In this document: positions 22,194 through 40,014 of the stretch, piece after piece
Position numbering within the stretch: position 1 is the first letter of the stretch
How the letters are laid out: each line of letters starts with the position of its first letter
Origin: Marsupella aquatica
Taxonomy: Eukaryota > Marchantiophyta
Direction: 5' to 3'
NCBI GenBank assembly: GCA_973895155.1
Contig: OZ316893.1
Location: 5,208,001 to 5,272,000 of the forward strand
DNA: 64,000 bases
The notes under the pieces: generated by a model
What the model was told of the DNA's origin: nothing
The model's input: the letters and a program-made list of their open reading frames with translations, nothing else
Databases searched by the model: none
Translations under genes and position numbers: made by a program

Positions 22194-25100
22194 ATGGCAA
22201 ACCAAAGGGTTTTGAATGATATTACTAATTTGTCAACCACGGTTGGACAAGTCATTTCTTCTCCAAGGTATTAATGTAGATATTACTAATTTCATCACTC
22301 TCCTCCTCTCTATTTTATAAGCAAAATGCATAATTAAATTTTGTTTGCTAGGAAAAATGGATCATTTATATCTAATTTTGACTTTTATTTTATTCTTAGG
22401 CATGTTGATTCTACCCTTATCATAAATGAAAGGGAAACTATTCGCATCAATGAACCAAGACGAGAAGAATGTCTTCCGATCGAAAGAGTAGATCTCTCAT
22501 ATGAAGTTGAAGAGCCATATGAATTTGAGGGACCAGCACGAGCATCATTGAGAGTTGGCGAGACTGTTGACACTGTGAGAAAGACAAATAAAGCCAAATA
22601 TATGCGAGAATGGCGTGCACGGCAACGAGCCAAAAGATTAGATGCACAAGTAGACGGAGAAGTTCCTGAGGTTATCGTGGCAAACAAAGCAGCTAAACGG
22701 GCTAGACAACAAAAGGATCGACGCGCAATTGAAAAAACAAGGAACATTCATGTTGTTGCAGAGGATTCAGAAATGCTTCATATCAGGTATTAATTTTTGT
22801 TTAAAAATTTTGATGTGTGTTTGCATCCAGGCTACATTTCTATCAAGATTTATTTTAATCTTAATTATATTTTTTGATAGGGAATTACCCATTGTTGGAG
22901 AGGCACAATTACCTCCACAACTTTTGGATTCAAATTCGTGTGTAACATTGGTGCCCATGTAAGTTTTCCTTTCTAAAAGATTTTGATACTGTTTTGACAT
23001 GCACTTCTAAAAATGCCTTATATTGATCTTCACGCTCAAATACTCAAGTCATTAGGAATACTAATTTTTTTCATTGAAGATTACAACTTATTGTGATATA
23101 ATTTCATTGACTTACATTTTTGTTACTACACAGGGACCCAATTATTGTTGCCAATGTTCCAGAACCTCCACAACTTCCTTCTTCAAATCAATGTTTAACA
23201 CCAGTTGTAAATGATCCATCTCCAACGTAAGTTCTAAGATATTATCATTTTTTGAAATTTCATAATGCAACCATTTTTAAAACATGACTATGAATTATTG
23301 CTATTATTACAGGTTACCCATGCCTCTCATTCGAAGAAGCCTCCGAGATGAACAAATGCTCGCTAGAGCCGAGGGGCAAAGAAATAGACGGGCAAGGATA
23401 ATTAATGAGCCTAAATTTGGGCCTCTTATGACACGACATGGATCTACCTCTAGGTATGAAGCAAATTTATTTTCTTCTCATAAGCCATGAGTAAAATATG
23501 ATTTCTACTTTGAAATGTAAATAATATTTTATGTTGTTTATTGTTCTTCACTAGGGAACCGTCTCACAATGAAGATGATATAGTGCCTCCACAAATTACG
23601 ATCAACCCACCATGCTGTCGCACAAGTCGTGTTCCACATCTGTCAACTATGTATGTTGAGAACTCTTCAATTTTACAGTTCAAACTTCTACTTTGTTAAA
23701 GTTTATTGTTGGACTGTTTATTAGATCTAATAGTTTATTATTTATAGAATTTGGTTACTTTAAGTTGGTTACTTTGAGGAGATAATTGGCTTATCTTTGA
23801 TTTTGATTGGTTTTTCAGCAACCTAGCACGTCATCGCATATTTGATGAGTATCATGTGTTTCACTTGAAACTACGAGGTCAAACAAATCAAGAGAGTGGT
23901 CACCATTACCTTGGACGCATGAATGTGGTGTGCCCATCATGTAAAGCTTTGCATTGGGCAGGGGAGAAGGTGAGTTCTACAAAATTTAAGGACTCTCCAT
24001 TTGGCAAGTGTTGTAGTCATGGTAGGGTGGATTTACCACCATTGCGATCTCTTCCTCCATTATTGGCAACATTGGTCTCAGGTGAGGGACCAACAAGTAA
24101 GAAGTTCTTGAGTCATATTCGAGCTTATAACTCAGCACTTCAGCTTGCATCCACCGGTGCTAACATGTCCGAAGAAGTACATGGTGGCATAAAACATCTT
24201 CGCATTCAAGGTGGGATCTATCATTCTATTGGTCCTCTTTATCCTGAGGTAGGACAACCCCCAAAATTTGCTCAACTTTACATTTATGACACTAAGCACG
24301 AGATAGAAAATAGAGGCAGGATAATTACTGATGGTATTGAGATTGAGACTTTGAGAGGATTACATAATCTTATGCGTGAGCATAATGCATATGTGCGATC
24401 TTTTCAAGCTATAGCATGTGAAGTTAGTAGTCAAAATGTGCGCATTGTATTGAAAGCTAGCGAGAGAGGTCTTGATGCTAGACGTTATAACTTGCCGGTA
24501 GCATCGGAGGTTGCAGCCATTATTCCTGGAGATGGAAGTGAGGAGGTTGGTCCACGTGATATCATTGTATACTTGCATGGAGGAGGGGTACGTCGTATAT
24601 CTGATCTCAATCAGGCATATATTCCTTTGCATTTTGTTATGCTATTTCCATATGGTGAGGCAGGATGGCATATAGGCATTCGAAAACAGAGTTCTTCTAT
24701 ATTAGAAGAGACAACTGCTATGGAAAGTGAAGAGGGTGTGGTGGAGAATATTATTCACGAGAGGGCCCACGACAATGTCATGGATAATGATGCATATGCA
24801 GATACAGGAACCAAGAATGTTACCCCTTTGGAGTTTGCCTCATTTAGGCTTCATACACGAGAAGATAATCTTATAGAGTGCATGGATGGTAGCAGGCTGA
24901 CACGTTTTGATAGGCTTTACCAAGAGTACATGGTAGATGTTTATGCCACTATTGAGAGCCAGAGGTTGACCTATATACGTACCCATCAACCTCAGTTAAG
25001 AGCGCATCTATATCAGGGGGTTCAAGATGCAGTGACGAGACATGATCATGCAACAGATATTGGAAGACGCATCATACTACCTTCAAGCTTTATAGGAGGT

Positions 25101-28100
25101 CCACGTCATATGCACCAGTTATTTCAGGATGCCATGGCTATTGTTAGGCATTTTGGCAAGCCTGATTATTTCTTGACAATGACATGCAATCCTACATGGA
25201 AGGAGATCACGGATGAGCTGGTATGTAGCAACCAAAAAGCAGCTAATCGTTCTGACTTGATTGCTAGGGTGTTTGAACAAAAGAAAAAGACATTGTTAGA
25301 TCTACTAAAAAATCAAAAGATTTTGGGTAATTGTGTGGCAAAGATACATACTATAGAATTTCAAAAAAGAGGTTTGCCACACATTCATCTTTTGATGTGC
25401 ATGGGTTATGAGGACAAACCACGAAATGCTACCCAGATTGATGATGTTATTTCGGCGGAGATACCGGATCCTATTTTGCATCCAAGTCTTTATCAAACTG
25501 TGGTTACTTGCATGATGCATGGACCATGTGGTGCCCAAATGCGAAATGCTCCATGCATGAAAAATGGAGTGTGCTCAAAAGGTTTTCCAAAACCTTTTGC
25601 CTCCCACACCACATTGAATGAGGATGGATACCCGACATATCGCAGGTGCGTTGATTTCAATTACTTATATATCACGCTTTCATGTACTTATATTATATTT
25701 ATATGTGTATATAGTTATATTTACCTATGATTTTTTCTTACTTTATAAACATTGCAGACGAGATGATGGTCGTACGGTGAAGAAGAAAAACTGTTTCTTA
25801 GACAATCGTTGGGTGGTGCCATACAATAAATTACTTTGCACACTTTTTGATTGTCACATAAATCTTGAAGTGACAAGTGGCATTGCTGCTGTGAAGTATA
25901 TTTATAAATATGTGTATAAGGGATCCGATGCAATTTTGGTCCGATTATCACGAGCTGGTGGCACAATTGAGACGGAGGCAACAGTAGATGAGGTCTCAGA
26001 ATATCGAGATGCACGGTATTTATTTCATTTTATATTTCTATTCTATTTTTTCTAATTCATTAATCAATTTCATCTTTTTCAATAGTGTACGTGAATTGTG
26101 TTAAGAGTTTTTGTACAATTATTATTTGATTCCATTTGAGGATTTCTCAAATCATACTAATATTTTTGTTTGTAGATACATCTCATCTGTTGAAGCATGT
26201 TGGCGCATTTTCAAGTTTTGTTTGCATTCGGAAGAGCCAAGTATTGTTCGATTAACTGTTCATCTTGAGAATGAGCAAAGTATAGTTTTTGGTGAGAATG
26301 TAACGACCGAGGAGATTTTACAATGGAGGGTTGCAACCACATTGACAGAATGGTTTGCAACGAATTTTAGTGATCCTGAGACACGACAATATAAATACCA
26401 TGAGTTTCCACTTCATTATAGTTGGAACAAGAACAAAAAAAAGTGGATCATCCGTAAGAAAAAGATTAAGGGCTGCGGATATCCCATCGGTCGTTTATAT
26501 TTGACTCATCCAGGTATTATTTTTATCTTGACCTAATTGTACTCAAATAATTGAATTCATTATTATATTTAAAATATTTATTTTAATGAATTTTTATTAT
26601 GCAGGTGAAGGAGAACGTCATTGGATGCGGTTACTTCTTCATCATATTAAAGGGGCTATTGGATATGACAGTTTGAAAACAATTGGTAATGTAATCATGC
26701 CCACTTTTAAGGAGGCAGCAATTAAGTTGGGACTCTTGGAAGATGATTCAGAGGTTATTGACTGTTTGAGGGAATGTTCAGAGATTCGGATTGGACGTGC
26801 AGTCCGTCAACTTTTTGTCATCATTCTTCTTTACAACACACCTGCACACCCTAAAGAGTTATGGGATCAATTTGTAACATCCATGACAGAGGATCTATTG
26901 TATTTGAGACGTCAGGTATTCTTTTCTACATAAATCCATTTTTATTCATGAGGCATAACTTCTAATGAAATGATTTAATGTGCTACATTTATCTTGCAAA
27001 CTAACATTGGTAAACCACATTGTATTTGTAGGAGTTTGGGATGTCTGATCTTCCTCAACATGCTGTTATCAATAATGCATTGTTGGAAATTGACCGTTAT
27101 TTACAAGATCACAACAAACGATTGTCTCATTTTTCTGATATGTATCAAGCAAATTTTATTTGCAATGAAGAGGCTCATTCTCATTTGGAGTTAGAGGAAC
27201 TCTCATATGATCGTATTGCACTACGTGCATGTGCATTGGAGGGAGAAGAAAAACTAAATGATGGACAAAATTTAATTTGGCAACAAGTGAATGATGTCTG
27301 TGAGACCGTATTGCAAGGTGAATCTCCTCGGGTAAGTATATACATTACCTTTCATATAGCTTTGCAACATGATTATGAGATGCTTTATTTGACACTATGA
27401 ATAAATTTCATGTCTAACTCAAGATTTTTATTTTATCTAGGAGCATCTATTCTTTATTGATGGACCAGGTGGAACTGGAAAGACATTTTTGTATAATCTT
27501 CTACTAGCAAGGGTGAGATGTGAAGGGCACATTGCTCTTGCCGTGGCATCATCGGGGATTGCAGCCTTACTACTACAGGGAGGTCGCACGGCACATTCAT
27601 GATTCAAGATTCCACTCATTGTTCATGAAAGCTCTACTTGCAAGTAAGAAGTAAAAATTGTGTTTATAGTGAAATTGAGTTCATAAAAAATACTAATTTA
27701 TGAGATTTTGAGCTATTGGTTTAGAGATATAGTACAAATGTTATTTTTTCATATTTTTTTGTGATGATGATGTGCAGCATAGTAATGGAGAGTGAAGTCG
27801 CGCGCTTGATCCGATGCGCATTATTGATCATATGGGATGAAGCACCCATGACTCATAGACATGCCTTTGAGGCTGTTAGCCGGACACTTCAAGATATCAT
27901 GAAGAGTAACTTGCCGTTTGGAGGAAAATTGATGGTTTTTGGTGGTGATTTTCGCCAAGTGCTTCCTGTAGTTCGACATGGAGATCAAGCAGCCATCATT
28001 CGAGCCACCTTCAAAAGATCTTCTATATGGTCAAAGATAAAAGTGATGAGTCTAAGTGAGAACATGAGAGTAAAAACACTAGAAGGTATGTTATATTGTC

Positions 28101-29228
28101 AAGAATTGTTTTTTATCTTTTATGCTAGGTGTGTTATGATATTTATAGAGTATCAATTTCACTATTTTGTGTATGAAATGTTAATTTATCTTAACACCAA
28201 CTCTTCCATGTTGGAATAGTTACTTCTTTAATATTTTCTTCAAAAACATTGACAACCTTTCTGGGTTTTCGTATATGTAGGAGAAGAGGCGCTTGAGCAA
28301 CAAGGCTTTAGCGATTGGTTACTAGCAATTGGAGAGGGAACTTTGCCAACTGAGTCTGATTTGGGTGATGATGTCATTCATTTGCCGCATGACCTGATAA
28401 TGCCAACTGACCATCTTAGTGACCTAATTGTTGAGATCTATGGCTCAGATCCAGTGAACTTCAACAATGCTAACTTTTTAAAAGATAGAGCTATTTTGAC
28501 CACCACAAACAAAGATGTGGATAAGGTCAATGAGGAGGTGATGCGTGGATTTCCTGGAGAGGTAAATCCCTTACCACTAGCAACATGAAGGGCTTTCAAT
28601 TTTGTCCTTGAAGGAAAAAATTCCAATGAAAGTTAGCAACTTTCTCATGTTTATCCATGGAATTTTGCAGGAACATGAGTTTTTGAGTGCAGATTCAATT
28701 CCCAATGAAGCAACTGCCTTCATGTATCCCACAAAATTCCTCAATACATTGTTGCCATCCGGTTTACCTCCACATAAGTTGACTCTGAAGATTGGTGCAC
28801 CCATCATGCTTTTGAGAAACATGAATGGGTCAAGAGGACAAGCTAATGGCACTCGCTTGATAGTTTGTGGTTTTGGGCATCATGTCATAGATGCAGAGAT
28901 CATCACAGGGAAGAATATCGGAGACCGTGTTTTCATTCCACGCATTCCTCTTATTGCATCCGACTCAGGGTTACCATTTGATCTTCGTCGATTTCAGTTT
29001 CCTATCCGTGCTGCCTTTGGTATGACCATCAATAAGTCTCAAGGTCAAACCTTGGCAAAGATTGGGATATTTCTACCAAACCCAGTTTTCTCGCATGGTC
29101 AATTATATGTGGCATTGTCTAGGGTTGGTGCTCGGACTGGTATTCGCATTATGATAGCACGGAATGCATATCCGAATAAGGATGACCTTTACACAAGGAA
29201 TGTTGTATACCGTGAGATTTTAAGATGA
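22194..29228 (+). pseudogene. Helitron RepHel protein (Rep endonuclease plus PIF1-type helicase), one premature stop
   Basis: Fifteen exons with GT-AG introns: 22194-22267, 22400-22786, 22881-22958, 23134-23226, 23313-23453, 23555-23650, 23819-25645, 25758-26015, 26176-26513, 26605-26915, 27032-27331, 27441-27643, 27778-28085, 28281-28561, 28671-29228. They total 5253 bases, 1750 codons plus stop, all in frame. The large exon has a CPSCKALHW/CCSHG zinc-binding start and the Rep motif GLPHIHLLM, then GPCG. The two-tyrosine Rep motif KYIYKYVYKG follows in exon 8. The helicase has Walker A GPGGTGKT, Walker B IIWDEAPM, GGDFRQVLP, and NKSQGQT with VALSRV near the end. One lesion is visible: TGA at 27600-27602, after GGRTAHS, where the family normally has Arg. 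CGA to TGA by CpG decay would explain it. Otherwise the gene reads intact. Confidence 0.9.
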
Positions 29229-29780
29229 TTGCGTGATCATGGGAGGGTGTGTATCCATTGAGCTCTTGGTTACCCTACCACGAGCCTGTGCATTGATAGA
29301 ACGGCTTCTCTGCTTCAAGCTGCAATAATCAATTGTTTCAATATTTGTTCAAGGTAAATATTCCTTCCACATTCATTTAAATTCAATACTAACTTGATCC
29401 CTCTTTTGATGACATGATTGGATCTTCTTAGCACTTGGACTCTTTTTGAAGAGGGTTATATTACTTACTCCACTCTCTTTGAGAGTTTATATTCCATCAT
29501 TCGATGCATTCGATCTATTGCAATTGATTTCCTCCTATGACCGTTCTTTTGGCTTCTTCTTTTCGGTGTTTTTGCAGGTGTAGTTTGGGTTGCTTGGTTG
29601 GTTCCAGGCTCCAAGCAAATGGTGCACTTCTAGATATTCAAGCAGATGTGTAGTCTACAATGGACTATTTCATGGTGGCTGTCATATGACATTATTGTTG
29701 TATGTCATGTTGACATCTACAAGCCATCTAACATACCTTATGTTCAAATTTCCATCATTTGAATAAAATTTAGGGTTTTC

Positions 29781-29842
29781 CCCCACTTGAACCATTTTAC
29801 CATCAAGTTTTGAGTCTTGATGGAAAAATTTCTCAAGTGGGG
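29781..29842. repeat. Two-level foldback near the Helitron 3' end
   Basis: Outer arms CCCCACTTGA (29781-29790) and TCAAGTGGGG (29833-29842) enclose inner arms CCATCAAG (29800-29807) and CTTGATGG (29816-29823), with an 8-base loop. It lies about 110 bases inside the terminus and could act in transcription end or in transposition. Confidence 0.8.
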
Positions 29843-29928
29843 TTTCCCTTTGTCTTTTGATACACTATCCTTATTACTTTCTCAAATCTATTTTGTCTCA
29901 AGCACTTTTTGGTCCTCATCGCTATTGA

Positions 29929-29956
29929 CGTTCAAAGAACGGGTAGTCGGAGCTAG
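29929..29956 (+). other. Helitron 3' terminus (hairpin and CTAG)
   Basis: CGTTC-AAA-GAACG forms a 5-bp stem with a 3-base loop. An 11-base spacer GGTAGTCGGAG follows, then the terminal CTAG and a host T at 29957. The order hairpin, 10-12 bases, CTRR, T is diagnostic for canonical Helitrons. Confidence 0.88.
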
Positions 29957-30021
29957 TTTATTTAAAAACAAATCGGAAACAGTGCCGTGAATCGTACGAT
30001 ATGTCTGCATAATTAATCATA

Positions 30022-30067
30022 CTAGCCTATTACCCGTTCTTTGAAGATAAATAGAGATGAAGACCCC
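30022..30067 (-). mobile_element. Second Helitron-like 3' end, opposite orientation
   Basis: Read on the minus strand, this repeats the terminus of the first element: GGTC.TCATC.CTATT, TTCAAAGAACGGGTA, a short spacer, then CTAG followed by T (plus-strand A at 30021). The two ends share about 45 bp at high similarity and face each other across 65 bp (29957-30021). This copy's hairpin is weaker because one arm base changed. Its body would extend rightwards, but no Rep or helicase coding is visible to 32 kb, so it would be non-autonomous or a terminal remnant. Confidence 0.7.
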
Positions 30068-31879
30068 TTGTTTATTTCTTATTTGAAGCCTGAAACCCAC
30101 AACCCTAAACCGTTGATAATTATTTTCAAGTGATGTTGAGTCAGGCCATGTTATGCTCCCACCAGTGTTATGGCACAAATAGAATTAGTACTATCCTATA
30201 TTACTTGATATATGCATTCACTATTAGCTTTAGTGTATTGTAACATTGGTCCGTAACTTTACTTGAAACAAAAAAAGTTTTGGACTACACAGTGTTTCAA
30301 TTGGTGGAGGAGTGTTGGAGTGTAAGTAGGTGTGCAGGGTGGACCCAGTGCCATCCCAACCTACTGGGGATGATAAACTTGGGTGCCATCAAACCAATTG
30401 CGATGAGGTCACTGGTTGGTAACTGGATCTTGGCCCAATTTTAAAATCCTTTCCGTTCTCCGGATCTATTATCATTTAAAGTAGCTCATGATCACCTCTG
30501 CCTTTGGCATGAGTTCGGACTATGTGTCATCACTTCCTTTCATTTCTATAATGTATTTCAGCCATCCGAGCCAAATGGAAACTCCCCAAGATAATGACCA
30601 AAGTGAACTGTTGTGTATATCTGGGATGGAATGGGATATTATGGGATGGATGGTCTCTTGTGTACTATATCAGTTTTCTAACTTCTGGATGAGCTCAGAA
30701 CGTGTTTGGTAGGCATGGGCGAGGCTTTACATGCAACTATGATCATTTCTTCCTATTTTGGTGGGCTAGTAAAAAATTCTAAGTCACGGAGCACAAGTCT
30801 TACATGCACTTATGTAGAGTGGTTTCAATGATAAGTAACGCTTGCCTCAATTCTCTCTCGATGTATTGTTTTGCAACCCCCATGTCAATCTATGCTCAAC
30901 TAACCATGTCATCCCTTGTAAGTGGTTCGAATGACTTGTTCATTTTCTAGGTTCAGTTTCACTAGGAATGGGCTTGAGCTCTAGTTAGGTGTTTTTTTTC
31001 TTCATTTTCTTCTTGTTGTGTATTTTCTCTTTTTCTTCTCCTTGCATGTTTTTTTTCATTACCCTCAGGTGTGTGTTTTGGTGTCGCCAGAAGAAACACA
31101 TAGCAACATGCTTAGTACAATATGTTGCCATGTGGTTTTCCACTATTTTGTTTTGCGTGCAATTGCTTTTGTAATTCTCGGGGGATTTTCTTTCAAATTT
31201 TCAAGTTTAGAATATTTTCTCAAGTGCTCATGTTTTTGTATAGAAACGTAGAGGCAAGATTTTTTTGGCTATCTGGTTGTAAAGTGTAAATTTCTTTTGC
31301 ATATCACTAGGGTGTGCAATTTTGGGTCATAAAGCATATTCAATTTTATTTGTTTCAAAAATAAAAAGACACAATTAGTCTGATTTCTCACACCAGAGCA
31401 CTTTTTCACAAAAAAAAGATCACGGCAACATAAACCCCGGACCTAACCGTCATTACCCTATGCCTATATGAAAAAGGTTTTAAAAAATAAAAAATAAAAA
31501 ATGCCTATATATGCCTATGTACGCTGGTGCTCCACTGAATTCGAGTTCGCCTGTTTGTGGCCACTCCACCCCTTCCGGCCACAAGGGAAAAGTGGAGCTT
31601 CTATCCACGTCGACCCTCGTCATCCGAAGAGAGGCAGGGCCGCAGGGGCGTGCAGGCCCCAGAGCCAGAGCGGTGCGCCCACCAGGAAGGAGAAACAGAG
31701 CTCGCTCGCATGCATCACCTGAAGAGAGTGGAATAGGATATGATTGTGTGCAGCTGCAGCGCTGGTGCTCTCGCTGTTGTGTTGGTGCAGAAGCTTGCAG
31801 AAGCTTGCACACCTCTTGCCTGGCTCTCTCTCCTTCTCGCACGTACTGAGTGTCTCGGAGCCCTCGGTTAATTCGCTAG
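30068..31879. other. Stretch between Helitron ends and the phytoene desaturase leader
   Basis: No gene is recognisable. It includes a T-rich tract (30990-31060) and A-rich sequence near 31470-31500. Part may belong to the inverted Helitron whose 3' end is at 30022. From about 31810 it resembles 63440 onward, so the upstream region of the phytoene desaturase gene probably begins here. Confidence 0.4.
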
Positions 31880-32470
31880 TCGTTACTTCGCAACTACATT
31901 ACAGTAGGTCGGTATGTTGAAGCATTTTGCTCCAGCTCCGCGCAGCAATCTTAGCTCTTTGGATTTATTAGCACTCTGTCTCGTTCGTCGAGTGAGTGGT
32001 TGGCATTCAAGGTCGATGCGTTGTCTTTGGCTCGTTTTTCGTCCGTCATTGCATTTGGTTTTAAGGATGTTGTCAACTCTCGGCACAGAAAATCTTAGCT
32101 TTGCAAACGCGGGACTAGCTTTTCGAGCATTCAGTCGTGAGCGTTGAAACTACATCAATTTATCATTGGTACTGATAAATTGATGCAATGATGACTAAAA
32201 TTGTTGCAATGATGGCTGGCTTCTGCAGTTCACTTGCGACTACTCTGCGATAATCCGGACTCCCCGTCACCATGGTCGAACAAGCAACTGCAAGAGAATT
32301 AAGAATCTAGCTGCTCAGTTCTTCCCCTATCCCGTGTCTGTGGAGAAGAGCCCTGCTGAGGACCGGACGGACAACAATTGGGAGGGGGAGCTTGGGATTG
32401 TTGTCTGGAAGGCACTCTTCACTGACGCACGAGTGGTTCGAAGTGGGGGTTCACGTGCCGACCAGACAAA
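31880..32470 (+). promoter_or_regulatory. 5' region and probable leader of phytoene desaturase
   Basis: This segment precedes the start codon at 32471 and is matched, with divergence, by 63480-64000. Shared phrases include GCTCCGCGC.GCAATCT.AGCT, CTC.GTCTCGTTC, TTTCGAGCAT, TTGCAATGATG, CTGCAGTTCACTTG, CAAGCAACTG and CGGACGGACAACA. Conservation of a non-coding stretch ending about 100 bases before the ATG suggests leader or promoter function. No clear TATA box was fixed. Confidence 0.55.
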
Positions 32471-37485
<5,015 letters not shown>

Positions 37486-39109
37486 TTGGTCGGTGTAGAA
37501 GGCTCCCAATCGGTCTCACGCTCCATGTAGCTCCATTTATTTGTAGGGAAATTTTACTTTAACCAAGCTGGCACTTCCATCTTAGTAATTAACATCCATA
37601 TACACCGGCCTCGGTACAAAGGAATGGATGGTGGTGCTTGTGGAGGAAAAATATAGATATTTGATTGATATCCCGTGTACTATAATTCCATTATTGACAC
37701 CATAACTGGAATGCCTGACGACGGACAGCCTTAGGACATATGGTTGCCCAAACCTTCCAGGACAGGTTGTGCTTCTTGGAAGCGGAAGGTACAAGGGCCC
37801 GAATGGGTTTGTGATTCGATGCAAATTGGTGATTTTGCTCAAGTAAATTATACGATTCGTCTCCAACATTGGGAGCGGAAGTTCATTGTAATTTCTGCCT
37901 TCAAAGAGACAGTGAGCATGACTCTTCAATCCTTCTCCTGTCTATTTTTCATTCTAATTATGAAAACTGGAATCTCAACTCAACTCCCAAAGACTTGCAT
38001 ATTCAACATGTGTGCTTTTGACTTCAAAGCAGGAGATTCTTTTGTGATGGGAGGCCAAGGTTTTACTGTGGATCTTCAGACGCGCCTAATTTTAGTTTGT
38101 ACTAGCGAAAGGTTTTGGATTGTCATGATTACTAGGAGGATATCTTAACACAGGGAAGCTTTCGGATGAAAAACAACCGTCAACTGAACGACCCCTTCAT
38201 CGGCAGCGCTGAGATAGAATTCGCAGCAGAAGGTTTCCAGATGTATTGGAAACTAAATTTCTCGTGATGGAGGTGCCTGGATGGACTTTTCCATAGGTCG
38301 AGAAAATCTGAGGTTGATGATCGTTCCATTATGAGCTTCATGACATCGTCAACCTCGGATCCCTCTTCTCTCCAGTTCAGCAGACAATAATGGTGAGCCT
38401 GAGTATTACAATCGACGATTTGACTGAACCACTCAGCCATCAGCCATCTCTCACCTTCATCCTAAGATTTCTCTCTGAGTCGTGAGAAGTCACAAACATC
38501 CGTTAACAAGGGAGATCATATTTGTAGACTCCAACCTAGATTGTGATACAAGTACACATCTCAGCCATTTGCTTGACGTAAGAAGGATTAGTTCACTCTG
38601 GAGGCAGAAGCCGAACTGAGAAATTTTGGTAATCAATAAACCCAGTTAGTTTCATGTTCTTCCCACTGCTATCATGTGCCCAAAGTTTTTTAGTGGGCAG
38701 GAGAATTACTCATGATACCAGGAAATATTCTTATCCACATCCAATAATGTACGAGTGCCAACAAGCCCAAACCACAGTGGTCATCATCAAGCACTATAAT
38801 GTAGAATCCAGTCATTTTTCTCTCATCATCCTTTAATGAAATTCAACCTAGGTGGGTAACTATCCTCACCATTCCATTGCAGACTGTATTTTGAGTGTCG
38901 TTGGATTTCAAAAGACAAGGTTCATGGCAGATACAGATACATGGATGAGGATGGAAATGTTAGGATTTGTTGGAAATTGTGCATAATTGTGCACTGAGAG
39001 GAGAGGAGGGGACGCAAGTGTTTGACAAATGGCATGAGGGACAGTAGAAAAATAGGAGGGGATTAGGTAGGCAAGCATGTGTGCTGGCCCTGGGGTAATA
39101 GCTTACTAG

Positions 39110-39290
39110 TAGAGTGCATACAAAGGTGTGTGGTACACATTGGAGTAAAATGGTATGTCTGGTACAAAGAAGTACTAATTGAAAGTAGGGGGAGAGAGAG
39201 TACACACTGGAGTACAAATGCATGTCTGGTATAAGCGAAGGACTGGAGTACAAAGGCCTGGCCTGTACAAACCGAAGGCCAAGGAGAGGA
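39110..39290. repeat. Degenerate tandem repeat with GGAGTACAAA units
   Basis: Phrases such as ACA(C)TGGAGTA.AAATG, ATGTCTGGTA(C/T)AA and GGAGTACAAAGGCCTGG recur several times with uneven spacing. Old and imperfect. Confidence 0.6.
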
Positions 39291-40014
39291 AAGACTTTTT
39301 AGACATCCCAAATCTCAAGCGTGAGGTCACAATTCTTTTTTTTCTTCTTCAGGATTTAGCTTTTACCTTTTTTTTGTCTTTAGAGGAAGGATGCAGATAT
39401 AAAACTTATTCCAAAAGAGGAGGAATCTAAAATATACCAAATGAATTCCCCTACAAGGCAACACAGAGAATTTAAAAATATATATTTTGGGTGGGGAATG
39501 ATTTTTCTGGTTTTTGTTATCTTTCTTAAGAGGGATGCTATCCCTTTTAGTTTTGTTTTTTGACCTACCCATTGAGCGTGTACTAGCACACAAGCTGGTA
39601 TCTAAGGTTGAATGCCCTATTATTCTTAAAGTAATGTACACTTCTCTACAAGATTCATTAGGTAATGGTAAGAGACTAGTTGTTTGTACTATAATCAATT
39701 GTTGTGTCATTGAGACGGGTTCTTGCAGGCAAGCATGAAAAAAATGTTATATCTATTTCACATATTCCATTGATGTCAGATGGGCGTCAGATAGGGGACA
39801 TATTTTCCTGTTAGGATTGAGGAGCCAGAAGTATTACTTCCTCATACCAAAAATAGTTGCGCAAAGTTGATAGGATGAATTGAGTTCTCTACAAAAACAA
39901 CTAAATACTTCATCATGTGTGTTTTGTTCAGTTCTCAATGTTGACTATGTTCTTTCACTTTGTACATTGCAATCTAGTCTACCAAAATTATTATTTATTA
40001 AACTAGTCTAGTCT

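Larger units (their letters stand above)
22194..29956 (+). mobile_element. Autonomous-type Helitron (rolling-circle transposon); 5' boundary undetermined
   Basis: A RepHel gene (22194-29228) is followed at 29929-29956 by a classic Helitron 3' terminus: a short hairpin, an 11-base spacer, and CTAG followed by a host T. The 5' end is shown here as the RepHel start codon only because the TC terminus could not be placed; the true boundary lies upstream, probably between about 21.1 and 22.2 kb. Helitrons insert between A and T without target duplications and move by a rolling-circle mechanism. Between gene and terminus is a foldback at 29781-29842. Confidence 0.88.

Noticed and set aside
22385-22747. 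120-codon - strand frame
   Set aside because: Antisense shadow of Helitron exon 2; the + strand frame joins its neighbours with matching splice phases.
31501-31849. Overlapping frames of about 110 codons on both strands
   Set aside because: Located upstream of phytoene desaturase in GC-rich leader-like DNA with no conserved residues.
37744-38440. Possible gene downstream of phytoene desaturase (frames on both strands)
   Set aside because: No motif, no convincing splice signals that extend the frames, and the two frames are unrelated.
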